From assembly GCA_046483385.1 (NCBI GenBank), contig JAWODG010000152.1, positions 17,145 through 81,144 of the forward strand: a DNA stretch of 64,000 nucleotides, in the 5' to 3' direction. Under the pieces are notes generated by a model. It worked only from the letters and a program-made list of their open reading frames with translations. It made no database searches and was not told the DNA's origin. A program made the position numbers and the translations under genes. This document shows, piece after piece, positions 26,615-35,388 of this stretch. The DNA is from B1Sed10-231 sp046483385. GTDB lineage: Bacteria > Planctomycetota > Brocadiia > SM23-32. Every line of letters starts with the position of its first letter. Positions within the stretch are counted from its first letter, which is position 1.

Positions 26615-27883
26615 TCAGCGTGCTTGGCCGGGGACCTCTTGCTTCGGGCCTATGCGCACCTGCAGGTTCACCGTCTCCGGGCGTGGTCCCGCCACGGTCT
26701 CAAGGCTCTGGCGGATTCCCGTGTGCCACCCAGTCCGTTCCTGCACTTCACGAGGGGCAACCGTGGTTCTCTCTTGCTTTTCAGAGGCGGCTTGCTGGTA
26801 GGTATTGTACCGTTCCACAATGTTCCGCAGGAAAGCTCGTTCCGGCGCCATAGTGTTGCGTAAGCTTTGGTCAGCGGGCCCGACCATGCCCGCCAGCTCG
26901 CCCAGCAGGTCAGTATAATTCTGTCCGGGCACCTGGAAGTACGCACACACCGTCCCGCCCTCAGCCACCTCCAGAACCGCGTGCACACCGTATCTATTGG
27001 CCGCCTCCACGGCTCTCACCAGGGCCCTCGCGGGCCCGTCGACGGCCAAATCCAGCACCTGTTGCACGTCCGCGTCGCGCGGAGCCACGTCGGCCGAGGC
27101 CTGTCTGAAAAGCAGTCGTTGCTCGGGCCGCGCAGCCGCTCGGTCTGTAAACCGCGACGTCACGTCCTCCGGCGCGGTCGGGCGGGGAACGCCCCTGCTT
27201 TCCGGGAGGCCCTCCAGCGTCGCCGTCATGTTACCGGGTGCATCTGTCACGGGCACGGCCATTTCCGCGCCCGCATCTTCTGTCTCAACGGACTGCTGGG
27301 GCGCGACGATGCGGTCCGGCTGGGCCATCCGCCTATTCAGGCCCGAAAGCAAGCCCTCCTCAGTCTCTGGTTCGGGTTCCCCCGAAGTCGCCAGCTCGAA
27401 CTCACCTCCCACCGATTTCGGACTTTCGGCCATACGTCGCACCGAATGGGCCTGTGTTCTGTCAGGCTGGTCCAAAGCGGGTCCTTCCCCGGCGGCCTCC
27501 TCTACGTCGCTCCGGGCCAGGGTGCGCTCGCCGCGAGGACGGAACAAGCCGTTCTGGCTGACGAGGAAGGTGGCGCCCACAACCAGCAGGAACATGGCGG
27601 CCACGGGCAGCGCTCTGGCCCAGATGAGTTTCACCAGCCGCCTCTGGGGGGTGCGTTCCCGCGCGGCCAACCGCTCGCGGACCCCTGCGGCGAAACCGTC
27701 CGGCGCGCGCAGGACAGGCAGTTCACGGACTGATTCCACGGCCCGGCGGAGGGGCGCCAGCTCAGCCCGACAGCGCTCGCACGATTCGAGGTGCGCCTCC
27801 AGCGCCTCCCGCTCGGCCGCATCCAGAGCATCGTCCAGATACTCGGAGAACCGTTCTTGATATTGTCGGCATTCGGTGTTCAT
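26615..27883 (-). CDS. Membrane-bound anti-sigma factor with zinc-finger domain
   Basis: 422 residues. The N-terminal zf-HC2 (ZAS) domain has Cys5, then H31-x3-C35-x2-C38 (HLESCERCRAEL), which binds the cognate ECF sigma factor at the membrane. One membrane helix follows at about 90-108 (ALPVAAMFLLVVGATFLVS). The remaining 310 residues would be periplasmic, low in obvious motifs, and probably sense a signal. The start overlaps the sigma gene stop by four bases. Regulated intramembrane proteolysis or a conformational switch could release the sigma factor; the sequence does not tell which. Confidence 0.88.
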   Translation of the reverse strand: MNTECRQYQERFSEYLDDALDAAEREALEAHLESCERCRAELAPLRRAVESVRELPVLRAPDGFAAGVRERLAARERTPQRRLVKLIWARALPVAAMFLLVVGATFLVSQNGLFRPRGERTLARSDVEEAAGEGPALDQPDRTQAHSVRRMAESPKSVGGEFELATSGEPEPETEEGLLSGLNRRMAQPDRIVAPQQSVETEDAGAEMAVPVTDAPGNMTATLEGLPESRGVPRPTAPEDVTSRFTDRAAARPEQRLLFRQASADVAPRDADVQQVLDLAVDGPARALVRAVEAANRYGVHAVLEVAEGGTVCAYFQVPGQNYTDLLGELAGMVGPADQSLRNTMAPERAFLRNIVERYNTYQQAASEKQERTTVAPREVQERTGWHTGIRQSLETVAGPRPETVNLQVRIGPKQEVPGQAR

Positions 27884-28467
27884 CGCGTCTCTTCGAAATA
27901 CGGTTCCAACAGTTCCTTAAGTTCCTGGCGCGCGCGGTAGAGGCGGCTCTTCACCGTCCCCTCGGGCACATCCAGCACGGAGGCCAGCTCCGCGTAGGAC
28001 ATGCCCCGTATGTCGCGCAACACGATTATCTCCCGCAAGTCCTCGTTCAGCTCGGCTATTGCGCAGCGCACGGCGGCGATATCCTCGCCCCGCATGGTGG
28101 CCCGCAGAGGGCCGTCCGTTTCGGCGGCGGGCGCAATGTCCGGGCGCGTCTCGTCCTCCCGGGCGCGCTCCAGGCTCAGCATATTCCGCCGCTTCGAGCG
28201 CCGCCAGTAGTTGCGAACCATGTTCAGCATGATCCCATACACCCAGGTCGTGAACTTGGACCTCCCTTCGAACCCATCCAGGTTGTCGAAGGCACGGACG
28301 AAGACTTCCTGCGCCAGGTCCTCGGTGTCCTTCTCATCGCCCACAAGGTGGAACACCGAGTTGTACACGTAGTCCTGGTGCCGCTCCACGAGCAGTCCGA
28401 ACGCCTGCACGTCGCCGTCCTGGGCGCGCCGAACCAACTCCGCATCGCTGGGGGACGTCTCGCCCAT
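27880..28467 (-). CDS. ECF-type RNA polymerase sigma factor
   Basis: 195 residues. Region 2 includes DTEDLAQEVFVRAFDNLDGF (-10 recognition and core binding) and KFTTWVYGIMLNMVRNYWRR. Region 4 has LREIIVLRDIRGMSYAELAS with the helix-turn-helix VPEGTVKSRLYRARQELK. No extra domain. It is followed by its anti-sigma factor with a four-base overlap. A GGAAC-N17-GTCTAA promoter just upstream suggests it activates its own transcription. Confidence 0.95.
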   Translation of the reverse strand: MGETSPSDAELVRRAQDGDVQAFGLLVERHQDYVYNSVFHLVGDEKDTEDLAQEVFVRAFDNLDGFEGRSKFTTWVYGIMLNMVRNYWRRSKRRNMLSLERAREDETRPDIAPAAETDGPLRATMRGEDIAAVRCAIAELNEDLREIIVLRDIRGMSYAELASVLDVPEGTVKSRLYRARQELKELLEPYFEETR

Positions 28468-28484
28468 GCGTGCCCTTCATAATC

Positions 28485-28513
28485 TTTAGACGCATCAGAT
28501 GGGTTTTTGTTCC
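28485..28513 (-). promoter_or_regulatory. ECF-sigma-type promoter, likely autoregulatory
   Basis: On the minus strand: GGAAC, 17 bases, GTCTAAA, the classic ECF (RpoE-like) promoter form, unlike the TTGACA/TATAAT elements elsewhere in the window. Transcription would start about 12 bases before the sigma ATG, leaving a very short leader that still holds GAAGGG. Confidence 0.7.
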
Positions 28514-28655
28514 AACGTCGACGGCACATCTCCAGCACGTGCATAATATAGCCGAAAGAGCCGCCGGAGCAAAAGGCCGCACAGGCGGAGCTTGCAGACG
28601 TCGACACCACGCACTACACTCGGGCAGCGACCCCAAGACCAGAGCGGAAAACGGG

Positions 28656-29219
28656 ATGCAGCAATCTACCACATGGGCGCAAGCGATGGCGGCGACGCTC
28701 GCCGGGGCTGAGTCCGCGGCCGTGGACATCATGGAGTCCCTCGGCCCCATCCGCCCCCAGCAGAGCGGCTGGACGACGCGGCGAACCATAGCGGTGGGGC
28801 TGGCGGTCGGCTTTGTGATTGTGGCCTTCTACTTCCTCTACAGGGGCCGCCGGCGGCGGCATCGAGTGAAGAGGCAACCGGCACCGCGCCCCGATGCAGC
28901 CCTGCCCACCCGCCCGGAGGACGGCGAAGCGCCGCAGTTTTACCGGCGTTTGGTGGGGGGACTGCGGGCCGCGCTGAACGGAGGGGAAGCCCACAGCTAC
29001 ACCGCCCGAGAGTTGGCGGACGCGCTAACGGCGCAACTGCCGGACAGCGAAGCGGACGGCATCCGCGAAAAGGTGGAGACCATGGTCCGGCGGACCGAGG
29101 AGGCGGCCTACGGCGGCGTTGACGTGGACGTCTCGGACCGGCGGGCCGACCTCGAGCTGGCCAGAGACCTGCTGGAGCGCCTCGGGGCCCGTCCCCGCGA
29201 GACCGGAGGCGAACCGTGA
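28656..29219 (+). CDS. Membrane protein, DUF4381-like, partner of the VWA protein
   Basis: 187 residues from the ATG at 28656; longer in-frame starts exist but code for unlikely sequence. Residues about 43-65 form one membrane helix (RTIAVGLAVGFVIVAFYFLY) followed by a basic stretch RGRRRRHRVKR. The cytoplasmic part has FYRRLVGGLRAALNGGEAHS and helices typical of DUF4381, which normally sits between DUF58 and VWA genes in MoxR clusters. The stop overlaps the VWA start. Family call is tentative: it rests on layout and neighbourhood. Confidence 0.6.
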   Translation: MQQSTTWAQAMAATLAGAESAAVDIMESLGPIRPQQSGWTTRRTIAVGLAVGFVIVAFYFLYRGRRRRHRVKRQPAPRPDAALPTRPEDGEAPQFYRRLVGGLRAALNGGEAHSYTARELADALTAQLPDSEADGIREKVETMVRRTEEAAYGGVDVDVSDRRADLELARDLLERLGARPRETGGEP

Positions 29220-30184
29220 CCCTGGTCCGTCCGCTGGTGCTGTTGTTGCTTCTGCCCCTGTTTCTGCTGCGGCGACGAGGCGCCCACCGCCCCCCCGTCG
29301 CGCTGCCCGGGCCGAGCGAACCCACTTTGCGAGTCCGGCTTGTCCCCCTCCCCCGCCACCTCGCCACGCTCGCAGCGGCATTGGCCGTACTGGCGGCCGC
29401 CGGGCCGACGGAACTGGCCGCCTACCGCCCGGACCGCCGAATGGCCCGCGACATCGTTCTCGCGCTCGACACGTCCGAGAGCATGCGTGCTGTGGACTTC
29501 GCCCCGGGCGGACGACCCGCCTCCCGCATGGCGGCCGCCCGGCGGTTCGCCGCCGAGTTCATCCGACGCCGCGAGGGCGACCGCATCGGCATCGTCGCCT
29601 TCGGCGGGCGCGCCGTCACGCAGTGCCCCCTGACCTTTGACCGCGAAATCGCGGTACGGTTGCTCGATTACGTTGAGCCGGAGATGCTGGGCAAGCGCAC
29701 GGCGCTCGGAGACGGCCTGGGGCTGGCGACCGCCCGCCTGGACGGAGGCGGCGCCTGCGTGCTGATCAGCGACGGGCAGAACACGGCGGGCACCCTCAGT
29801 CCGGAGCGGGCCGCAGAGGCGGCGGCCGAGAAAGGCGTCCGCGTCTACGCCATCGCGGTGGGCTCTGAAGGCCCCGTTCCCGTCCCGGCCCGCATGCCGT
29901 CGGGCCGCACGCGCACGGTGATGAAGGATTACCAGTTGGACGAGGCCACACTCCGCCAGGTGGCCAAAGCAACCGGTGGAAAGTATTTCCGCGCCGATGA
30001 CGCGGAGACTCTCCGAAGCGTCTTCGCAGAAATCGACACACTGGAGGAAACGCCGAAGAAGACGGTGCGACCGGCACGGGCCGGTGCGTGGGTCACGGGA
30101 CTGACGGTCGCCGCGGCCGTTTGTCTTCTGGTGGCGCTCGTCCTGTCCGCCACCGCCCTGCGAACAGCGCCCGTGCTGAAGTGA
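29216..30184 (+). CDS. VWA-domain membrane protein (BatA-like)
   Basis: 322 residues, GTG start overlapping the previous stop. Two N-terminal membrane helices, a von Willebrand A domain with the MIDAS motif DTSES (in VLALDTSESMRAVDF) and the later Thr/Asp sites in GKRTALGDGLG and LISDGQN, and a C-terminal membrane helix (ALVLSATAL region). BatA-type proteins usually work with MoxR AAA ATPases in chaperone-like envelope complexes. No moxR or DUF58 gene is adjacent, which is unusual. Confidence 0.9.
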   Translation: MTLVRPLVLLLLLPLFLLRRRGAHRPPVALPGPSEPTLRVRLVPLPRHLATLAAALAVLAAAGPTELAAYRPDRRMARDIVLALDTSESMRAVDFAPGGRPASRMAAARRFAAEFIRRREGDRIGIVAFGGRAVTQCPLTFDREIAVRLLDYVEPEMLGKRTALGDGLGLATARLDGGGACVLISDGQNTAGTLSPERAAEAAAEKGVRVYAIAVGSEGPVPVPARMPSGRTRTVMKDYQLDEATLRQVAKATGGKYFRADDAETLRSVFAEIDTLEETPKKTVRPARAGAWVTGLTVAAAVCLLVALVLSATALRTAPVLK

Positions 30185-30219
30185 GTGCAGATGCGTAGCG
30201 CCAGTTCCACCCTCCGCTG

Positions 30220-30242
30220 CCGGCCGCCGGGCGGCCGGTTTT
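30220..30242 (+). terminator. Rho-independent terminator after the VWA gene
   Basis: Perfect 8-base-arm hairpin CCGGCCGC/GCGGCCGG with a 3-base loop, followed by TTTT. It starts 36 bases after the VWA stop and may also serve the convergent GH20 gene. The TGGAGTGCG phrase of the hairpin repeat follows at once. Confidence 0.75.
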
Positions 30243-30318
30243 GGAGTGCGAGCCCGCCGTATGGGAAGCGGCACATCAGGAAGGCTGCGGACAGAAAGCG
30301 CGAGACGACATCACATCC

Positions 30319-32184
30319 TCAACAGCTGTATTCCTCTACGCGCTGCTCCAGCCGACGGGGGCTGTCTTGCAGGCCGCCCACCCGGTTGCGGGCCACCCAC
30401 AGGCGCCGGTGTTCCCCCAGGATGATACGCATGTCGGCGGCCAACTCATTGCGCGTCTCCTCGTCCTCGATGGCGCCCGTGCAGAGCGCGATGCCGCGCC
30501 GGCAGGCGTGCACCAGCATGTGGGCCGCGTTGGTGAACTCGTCGTGGATCAGGTCCGCGTCCGGGCGGTCCATACGGGCGCGGGGCAGCACTTCCATGAC
30601 CGACTCCACGTAGCGACGCGTGGCCTCCAGCTTCTCCTCGGTGACGCCCGGCGCCAGTGCCCGCTCGGGCGGCTGGTGCAGCAGATGGAAGAGGCCGGTT
30701 CCCCAAACCTGCCCGTGAGGCGCCTCGCTGCCCGCGTGGCCGACGTGCTGGTAGGCGTTGCCAAGGTCGTAGGCCAGCCGCCCCATGATGCCCGCCCGGT
30801 CGCGGAAGGCGTGCATGTCGAGCGCGGCGACGATGTCCCGCCGCCTTTTGGCCGCCGAACACCAGGAGAGCGCGGCTCCGGCCGCGTAGCCCAGGAAGCT
30901 CACCGGCAGGTATTGCAGGTGCCCGTTGTCCCCCCAGTCGGTGTTCAGCAGTCCGAGCGCGCCATGCTCCAGCCCGTTCTCGGAGGCGTTCCGGATGTTG
31001 GCCAAACAGACGTCCGTGCGCCCGGCGATGCTGTTCCACGTGGACGTCCCGGGGCAGACGTAGAACGGCACGCCGGAGTCGGCTACCTTCGCGCACTCCT
31101 CCTCGTACGGATGGTCGGCCCGGTAGCCCCATATCAGCACCGTGATGTCTTCGGGAAGTTCCCGGACCAGCTCCACGTTGTGCCGCACGATGATGTCGCC
31201 CCAGAAAAGCATGGTTCGCCCGTGCCTTTTCACTAGGTCGTGGATCTTCAGGAGGAAATCCAGATAGACCCGGCCGTTCCCCTTCTTTTCGCACTCCCCC
31301 TTACTGCGGCCCCGGCCCAGCTCCCAGGTCTCGTCGCAGCCGACGTTGAACTTGTCGCTGATGAAGTGCGGCAGCAGCTCCCCGTACATCTCTTCCAGCA
31401 ACTCCAGGCTTCGCGGGTCCGTCGGACAGAGGGTGTGCGGCACATCGTGCCAGCCGCCATGCGGCCCTTCGTAACCCTCGGGACATTCGGCCAGCGGGCG
31501 GTACCGGGGGTGCTTGAGCCAGCGGTGGAAATGGCCGAAGGAGTTCTGGTTGGGCACCAGTTCGATGAACCGTTCGCGACAGTACTCGTCCAGCCGGGCG
31601 ATGTCCTCCCCCGTCATCGGGCTCGCCTGGGCCCAGACCTCCCGATGGTTGCGGTAAGCGAAGGTGTGCTCGGTGTAGAGCTCCAGATGGTTCACCTTCC
31701 ACTCGGCCAGCATGTCGATCAGACCGAACAGCGTCTCCAGCTTCGGCACCTTGTCGCGGCTGATGTCCAGCATGACGCCGCGCGTGGCGAAGTCCGGATA
31801 GTCCTCGATGTCGCCGGCGGGCAGGGACCGCTCGCACTGGCGCAGCATCTGCGTCAGCGTCATGACACCGTAGAAGGCGCCCGCCGGATCAGCGGCGGTC
31901 AGCTCCAGACGGCTGCCGTCTACGTGCAGCGTGTAGCCCTCGTCCGGCAGTTCGCATCCGGGGTCCAGCCGTACGACGGGCCCGGTCTCGGCGTCGCCCG
32001 CCCGCAACGCCCAACGGAGTCCCTGCGTCTCCCAGACGGCATCTTGCAGGCGCCGGCCCATGGGCAGGAGCGTTGGAAGGTCGCCGGAAAGCGTCAGAGT
32101 GGTGTCCGGCCTCAGCATGAACTCCCCGGCCGCCGGCGTGGCGCTGCGTGGACGGGGAAGGAAAACAAGATGCTCTATGGACAT
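30319..32184 (-). CDS. GH20 beta-N-acetylhexosaminidase-like protein
   Basis: 621 residues, no signal peptide. N-terminal GH20b-like domain (residues about 1-125, ending with AGAFYGVMTLTQMLRQ) and a TIM barrel beginning DYPDFATRGVMLDISRDKVP. The catalytic Asp-Glu pair is in FNVGCDETWELG, where family members use substrate-assisted catalysis on GlcNAc/GalNAc ends. The C-terminal 150 residues are helical and specific to a subgroup. Absence of an export signal suggests hydrolysis of imported amino-sugar oligosaccharides in the cytoplasm. Confidence 0.87.
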   Translation of the reverse strand: MSIEHLVFLPRPRSATPAAGEFMLRPDTTLTLSGDLPTLLPMGRRLQDAVWETQGLRWALRAGDAETGPVVRLDPGCELPDEGYTLHVDGSRLELTAADPAGAFYGVMTLTQMLRQCERSLPAGDIEDYPDFATRGVMLDISRDKVPKLETLFGLIDMLAEWKVNHLELYTEHTFAYRNHREVWAQASPMTGEDIARLDEYCRERFIELVPNQNSFGHFHRWLKHPRYRPLAECPEGYEGPHGGWHDVPHTLCPTDPRSLELLEEMYGELLPHFISDKFNVGCDETWELGRGRSKGECEKKGNGRVYLDFLLKIHDLVKRHGRTMLFWGDIIVRHNVELVRELPEDITVLIWGYRADHPYEEECAKVADSGVPFYVCPGTSTWNSIAGRTDVCLANIRNASENGLEHGALGLLNTDWGDNGHLQYLPVSFLGYAAGAALSWCSAAKRRRDIVAALDMHAFRDRAGIMGRLAYDLGNAYQHVGHAGSEAPHGQVWGTGLFHLLHQPPERALAPGVTEEKLEATRRYVESVMEVLPRARMDRPDADLIHDEFTNAAHMLVHACRRGIALCTGAIEDEETRNELAADMRIILGEHRRLWVARNRVGGLQDSPRRLEQRVEEYSC

Positions 32185-32295
32185 TGGGCGGTCCCCCTGG
32201 CAAATGCCGTGCGATGAGGGGAGGTATTCTTACAGGACGCCCGACGGCGCGCAAGTCGCGGGAAGGCAGGAAGGAAGGGCTGGGAAGCGAAAGCG

Positions 32296-32412
32296 GCATG
32301 GCGGAGCGGCTGGGCCAGTACACTCTCAAGACCGTGACACAGCCTCCTCGCCCCGCCACACACAGGGTCGGAGATCCTTCACCCGCTCGCTAAGAGCGGG
32401 TTCAGGATGACC
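32296..32412 (+). repeat. 117-base dispersed repeat, copy A
   Basis: Aligns over its full length with copy B at 32453. Shared landmarks in order: GCATG-GGA-CGGCT, GACCG-GACACA, CGCCACAC, GGGTCGGAGAT-CTTC and CA-GATGACC at the end. Confidence 0.75.
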
Positions 32413-32452
32413 GTCCCTGGGACCCGCGCGTGATGCTTTACCACGAGAGCGA

Positions 32453-32569
32453 GCATGAGGGAACGGCTCAGCCCCTATGCTTTGCAGACCGGGACACAAC
32501 CCCCGCAGTTCGCCACACGCAAAGGGTCGGAGATGCTTCTTTGCGCCCTGCGGCGGACTCAGCATGACC
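32453..32569 (+). repeat. 117-base dispersed repeat, copy B
   Basis: Same length as copy A, 40 bases after it. The core GGGTCGGAGATGCTTC is also present in the copy at 43604-43690. Confidence 0.75.
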
Positions 32570-32630
32570 GCCACCGGCTATACTTACGCGTTCTGTGCAG
32601 CCGACGAGATGCCACGCAGACGGACAGGAA

Positions 32631-32721
32631 GCCCGCCGCATGGCGGGCGACAGGTGTTAGCCCCGGACGTCAGTCCGGGGGAAACGCCGGGCGGAACAGC
32701 TGAACCCGCCGCATGGCGGGT
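32631..32721 (+). repeat. Dispersed hairpin repeat, copy 2
   Basis: Hairpins GCCCGCC/GGCGGGC (loop GCAT), CCCCGGAC/GTCCGGGG (loop GTCA) and ACCCGCC/GGCGGGT (loop GCAT). Same order and spacing as the copy at 14381, with arm changes that keep pairing. Followed by GGCGAGCAAGAGCACGAGGG near 32745, as in the first copy. Confidence 0.75.
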
Positions 32722-32781
32722 GGCACACCGTGGAAGGCCAACCGGCGAGCAAGAGCACGAGGGAGCGGCGAATAGCGCCGT

Positions 32782-34992
32782 TCACGCGGGGGCTATGTCC
32801 TCCGAGGGCAGCAGCATGACCATCGGGCCGTGCTCGACGAAGTGGACCCGCACCATATGGCGCGTGCCCATCGGCTTGATCTCCAGTATCTTGCCCTCGC
32901 CCCAGTGGGGATGCTCGACCTTCACTCCCTCGGCCAGTCGGTCCCCGTCGCCGCCGTCCAGTATGCGGAGGGAAATCCGCTGTTTCTTCTTCAGCACGTA
33001 GTCCATCTCGCGGGCGAACCCGGCGGCCGACGACGCAGGCGCTGTCGGCGAAGCCGGCGACTCGTCCTCCACCACATCGTCCGGCAACTCGCTCAGGAAC
33101 GGAGACGGCGTGGCGATTTCCTCGCGTCCCTGCACGCGCCGACGCCGGGCGTGCGAGAGGTAAAGCTGCTCCCGGGCGCGCGTCATACCGACGTAGAACA
33201 GCCGGCGCTCCTCCTCCAGCGCCTCCCGTTCGGTGCCGTCGATGCGGTCCTCCAGCGCCCGTCGATGAGGCAGCACTTCGTCCTCGACTCCCACAATGAA
33301 CACGACGTCGAACTCGAGGCCCTTGGCCGAGTGCAGCGTCATGAAGGGCACGGCGCGTGCCTGCGCCTTCCACCCGTCCACGTCGCTGACAAGCGCCGCC
33401 TGCTCCAGAAAACCCATCAGGTCACCCTCGGGGTTGCGCTCGTCGTATTCCTGCGCATAGCCCAGGAAGTAGTCCACCACCTCGCGGGTGTCCTCCCGCT
33501 GGGAATCGGGCTGTCCCTCCACGTAGTTGGTCAATTCAATCAGTTCTTTCAGCAACTCGCGCATGCCGTCCGCCTCTATCTGGCCGAGTCGGCGGTAGAG
33601 GTCGTGAAAGGCCTCCACGGCGCTTGTCGCCCGGGCGCCGAGCGCGTCAATCTCCTGCGCGCGTCCGGCCGCCTCCAGCAGGGACACATTCATCCGGGCC
33701 GCCGCCTCCGTCAGCCTCTCGAGCGTCTTGTTCCCTATGCCGCGCGAAGGATTGTTGATGATGCGCCGGCAGGACTCATCGTCCCGGGGATTGACCAGAA
33801 GCTGGAGGTAGGCCCGCAGGTCCTTGACCTCCTTGCGGTCGAAAAACCCCACGCTGTCCACCACCTGGTGGGGCAGCGACAGTGTAGCGAAGGCGTCCTC
33901 CAGCGGCATCGACTGGTATTTTGTTCGGTAGAAGACAGCTATCTCGGAGGGCGGGACGTCATCGTTGATCAGCTCATCCACCTTCCGCGCCACCCACCGG
34001 GCCTCATCGTAGGAGTCGGAGAAGCCCCGCAGCACGATGGGCGGCCCGCCTTCCCGCTCGGTCCACAACTCCTTCTCGTGGCGAAGCACGTTGTGGCTGA
34101 TACAGGCGGAGGCGCCGCGCAGGATGTTGCCCGTCGAGCGGTAGTTCCGCTCCAGCGTGACGATGCGCGTGCCGGGGAAGTCCTCTTCAAACTCCAGCAG
34201 ATTGTCCAGCCGCGCTCCGCGCCAACTGTAGATCATCTGGTCCGGGTCGCCCACCGCCGTGATGTTGCGGTGCTTGCCCTGCAGGGCGCGGGCTATGAGG
34301 TGCTGGGCCAGATTGGTGTCCTGGTATTCGTCCACCAGCACGTGGAGGTAAGTGTCCTGATAGTCGGCCAGCACGCGCGGGCTTTGCCGGAAAACCTCGA
34401 GCGTCTTCAGCAGCAGATCGTCGAAGTCGAGCGCGTTGTTGCGGGCCAGCTCCTCCTCGTAATCGCGATAGGCGGTGGCCAGGGTCTTCTCTTCGATGCC
34501 CATCGCGTCCTCTTCGCAGTCGGCAGGGCCGATGATGCGGTCCTTCCGGTTGCCTATGAATTCCAGCACGTGGGCCGGCTTGAAGGTGGCGTCGTCGAGC
34601 TGACGGTCCTTGATGATACGTCGGATGACCCGCAGCGAATCGGTCCTGTCGTAGATGGTGAAGGACGGGTCCCGGCCGATGTTGGCTATTTCCCGGCGGA
34701 GGAACCGGGCGCACCAGCTATGGAAGGTGCTGACGTAGACATCCTCTCCCACGAGCGCCTCCACGCGGCGGCGCATCTCGTCGGCCGCCTTGTTGGTGAA
34801 GGTCAGGGCCAGCACGCGGTCGGGCGGGACACCGTCGGCCAGCAGGTAAGCGATGCGGCGGGTGATGACGCGCGTCTTACCGCTGCCCGCCCCCGCCACG
34901 ACCAGCAAGGGGCCCTCTCCGTGGCACACGGCCTCCCGCTGGGATTCCGTCAGTCCTTCGACGATGGCCTGCGTGCTGTCGTTTCGTGGCAT
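32782..34992 (-). CDS. UvrD/PcrA-type superfamily 1 DNA helicase
   Basis: 736 residues from the ATG at 34992; the frame is open further upstream but reads as non-protein. SF1 motifs in order: TESQREAVCHGEGPLLVVAG (Q motif), AGAGSGKTRVI (Walker A), LTFTNKAADEMRRR, DEYQDTN (motif II), GDPDQMIYSWRGA, LERNYRST, and MTLHSAKGLEFDVVFIVG with EEERRLFYVGMTRAREQLYL near the C-terminus. The enzyme unwinds DNA 3'-5' in repair and replication restart. The C-terminal tail (HPHWGEGKILEIKP) is the PcrA/UvrD Tudor-like domain. Confidence 0.95.
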   Translation of the reverse strand: MPRNDSTQAIVEGLTESQREAVCHGEGPLLVVAGAGSGKTRVITRRIAYLLADGVPPDRVLALTFTNKAADEMRRRVEALVGEDVYVSTFHSWCARFLRREIANIGRDPSFTIYDRTDSLRVIRRIIKDRQLDDATFKPAHVLEFIGNRKDRIIGPADCEEDAMGIEEKTLATAYRDYEEELARNNALDFDDLLLKTLEVFRQSPRVLADYQDTYLHVLVDEYQDTNLAQHLIARALQGKHRNITAVGDPDQMIYSWRGARLDNLLEFEEDFPGTRIVTLERNYRSTGNILRGASACISHNVLRHEKELWTEREGGPPIVLRGFSDSYDEARWVARKVDELINDDVPPSEIAVFYRTKYQSMPLEDAFATLSLPHQVVDSVGFFDRKEVKDLRAYLQLLVNPRDDESCRRIINNPSRGIGNKTLERLTEAAARMNVSLLEAAGRAQEIDALGARATSAVEAFHDLYRRLGQIEADGMRELLKELIELTNYVEGQPDSQREDTREVVDYFLGYAQEYDERNPEGDLMGFLEQAALVSDVDGWKAQARAVPFMTLHSAKGLEFDVVFIVGVEDEVLPHRRALEDRIDGTEREALEEERRLFYVGMTRAREQLYLSHARRRRVQGREEIATPSPFLSELPDDVVEDESPASPTAPASSAAGFAREMDYVLKKKQRISLRILDGGDGDRLAEGVKVEHPHWGEGKILEIKPMGTRHMVRVHFVEHGPMVMLLPSEDIAPA

Positions 34993-35116
34993 GGGCAGAG
35001 CAGAACCGAAGAATAGTAACGTGTTGGCCGAAAAAGACTTAGAGTGGAAAGGCGCCTGCGCCGTCCCCGTGACTTCCCTCATCATAGGCCGGGGCGCCCG
35101 AGGTGTCAAACGGGTC

Positions 35117-35146
35117 TTGCGCACCCGCCGGTCTGTGGTTTATGCT
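35117..35146 (+). promoter_or_regulatory. Possible promoter for the small lipoprotein
   Basis: TTGCGC, 18-base spacer, TATGCT, about 32 bases before the ATG at 35178. Confidence 0.35.
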
Positions 35147-35177
35147 GTCTGTTGGGAGAAACTGGGAGCGAACCGGC

Positions 35178-35351
35178 ATGCGGCTGAAGACAATCCTGGC
35201 ATTTCTGGTACTGACCTCGGCGCTGGGCTGCGCTGTGCCCGACCGCATCAGGGAGATCCAGCCGCCCGAGCAGCCGCCTTTGCCCCAACTGGAACAGCAT
35301 CTGGACTATCAGGACCCGGATGCCGGGGAACCGGACTATATCGTGGAGTGA
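35178..35351 (+). CDS. Small lipoprotein, function unknown
   Basis: 57 residues. Start MRLKTILAFLVLTSALGC gives a type II signal peptide with the lipidated Cys18 in SALGC. The mature part is only about 40 residues, Pro/Glu/Asp-rich (EIQPPEQPPLPQLEQHLDYQ). GGGAG lies upstream. It is 37 bases before the M48 protease gene and likely shares its transcript; both are envelope lipoproteins. Confidence 0.7.
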   Translation: MRLKTILAFLVLTSALGCAVPDRIREIQPPEQPPLPQLEQHLDYQDPDAGEPDYIVE

Positions 35352-35388
35352 GCGGGGTACGGTACCGTCCCCGCACGGGAGCTGAACT

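Larger units (their letters stand above)
32185..32781. other. 597-base intergenic region composed largely of repeats
   Basis: Lies between the GH20 start and the helicase end, both on the minus strand. It contains the paired 117-base repeats (32296-32412, 32453-32569) and the second hairpin-repeat copy (32631-32721). Short frames here are repeat-derived; no credible gene or RNA is seen. Confidence 0.65.
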
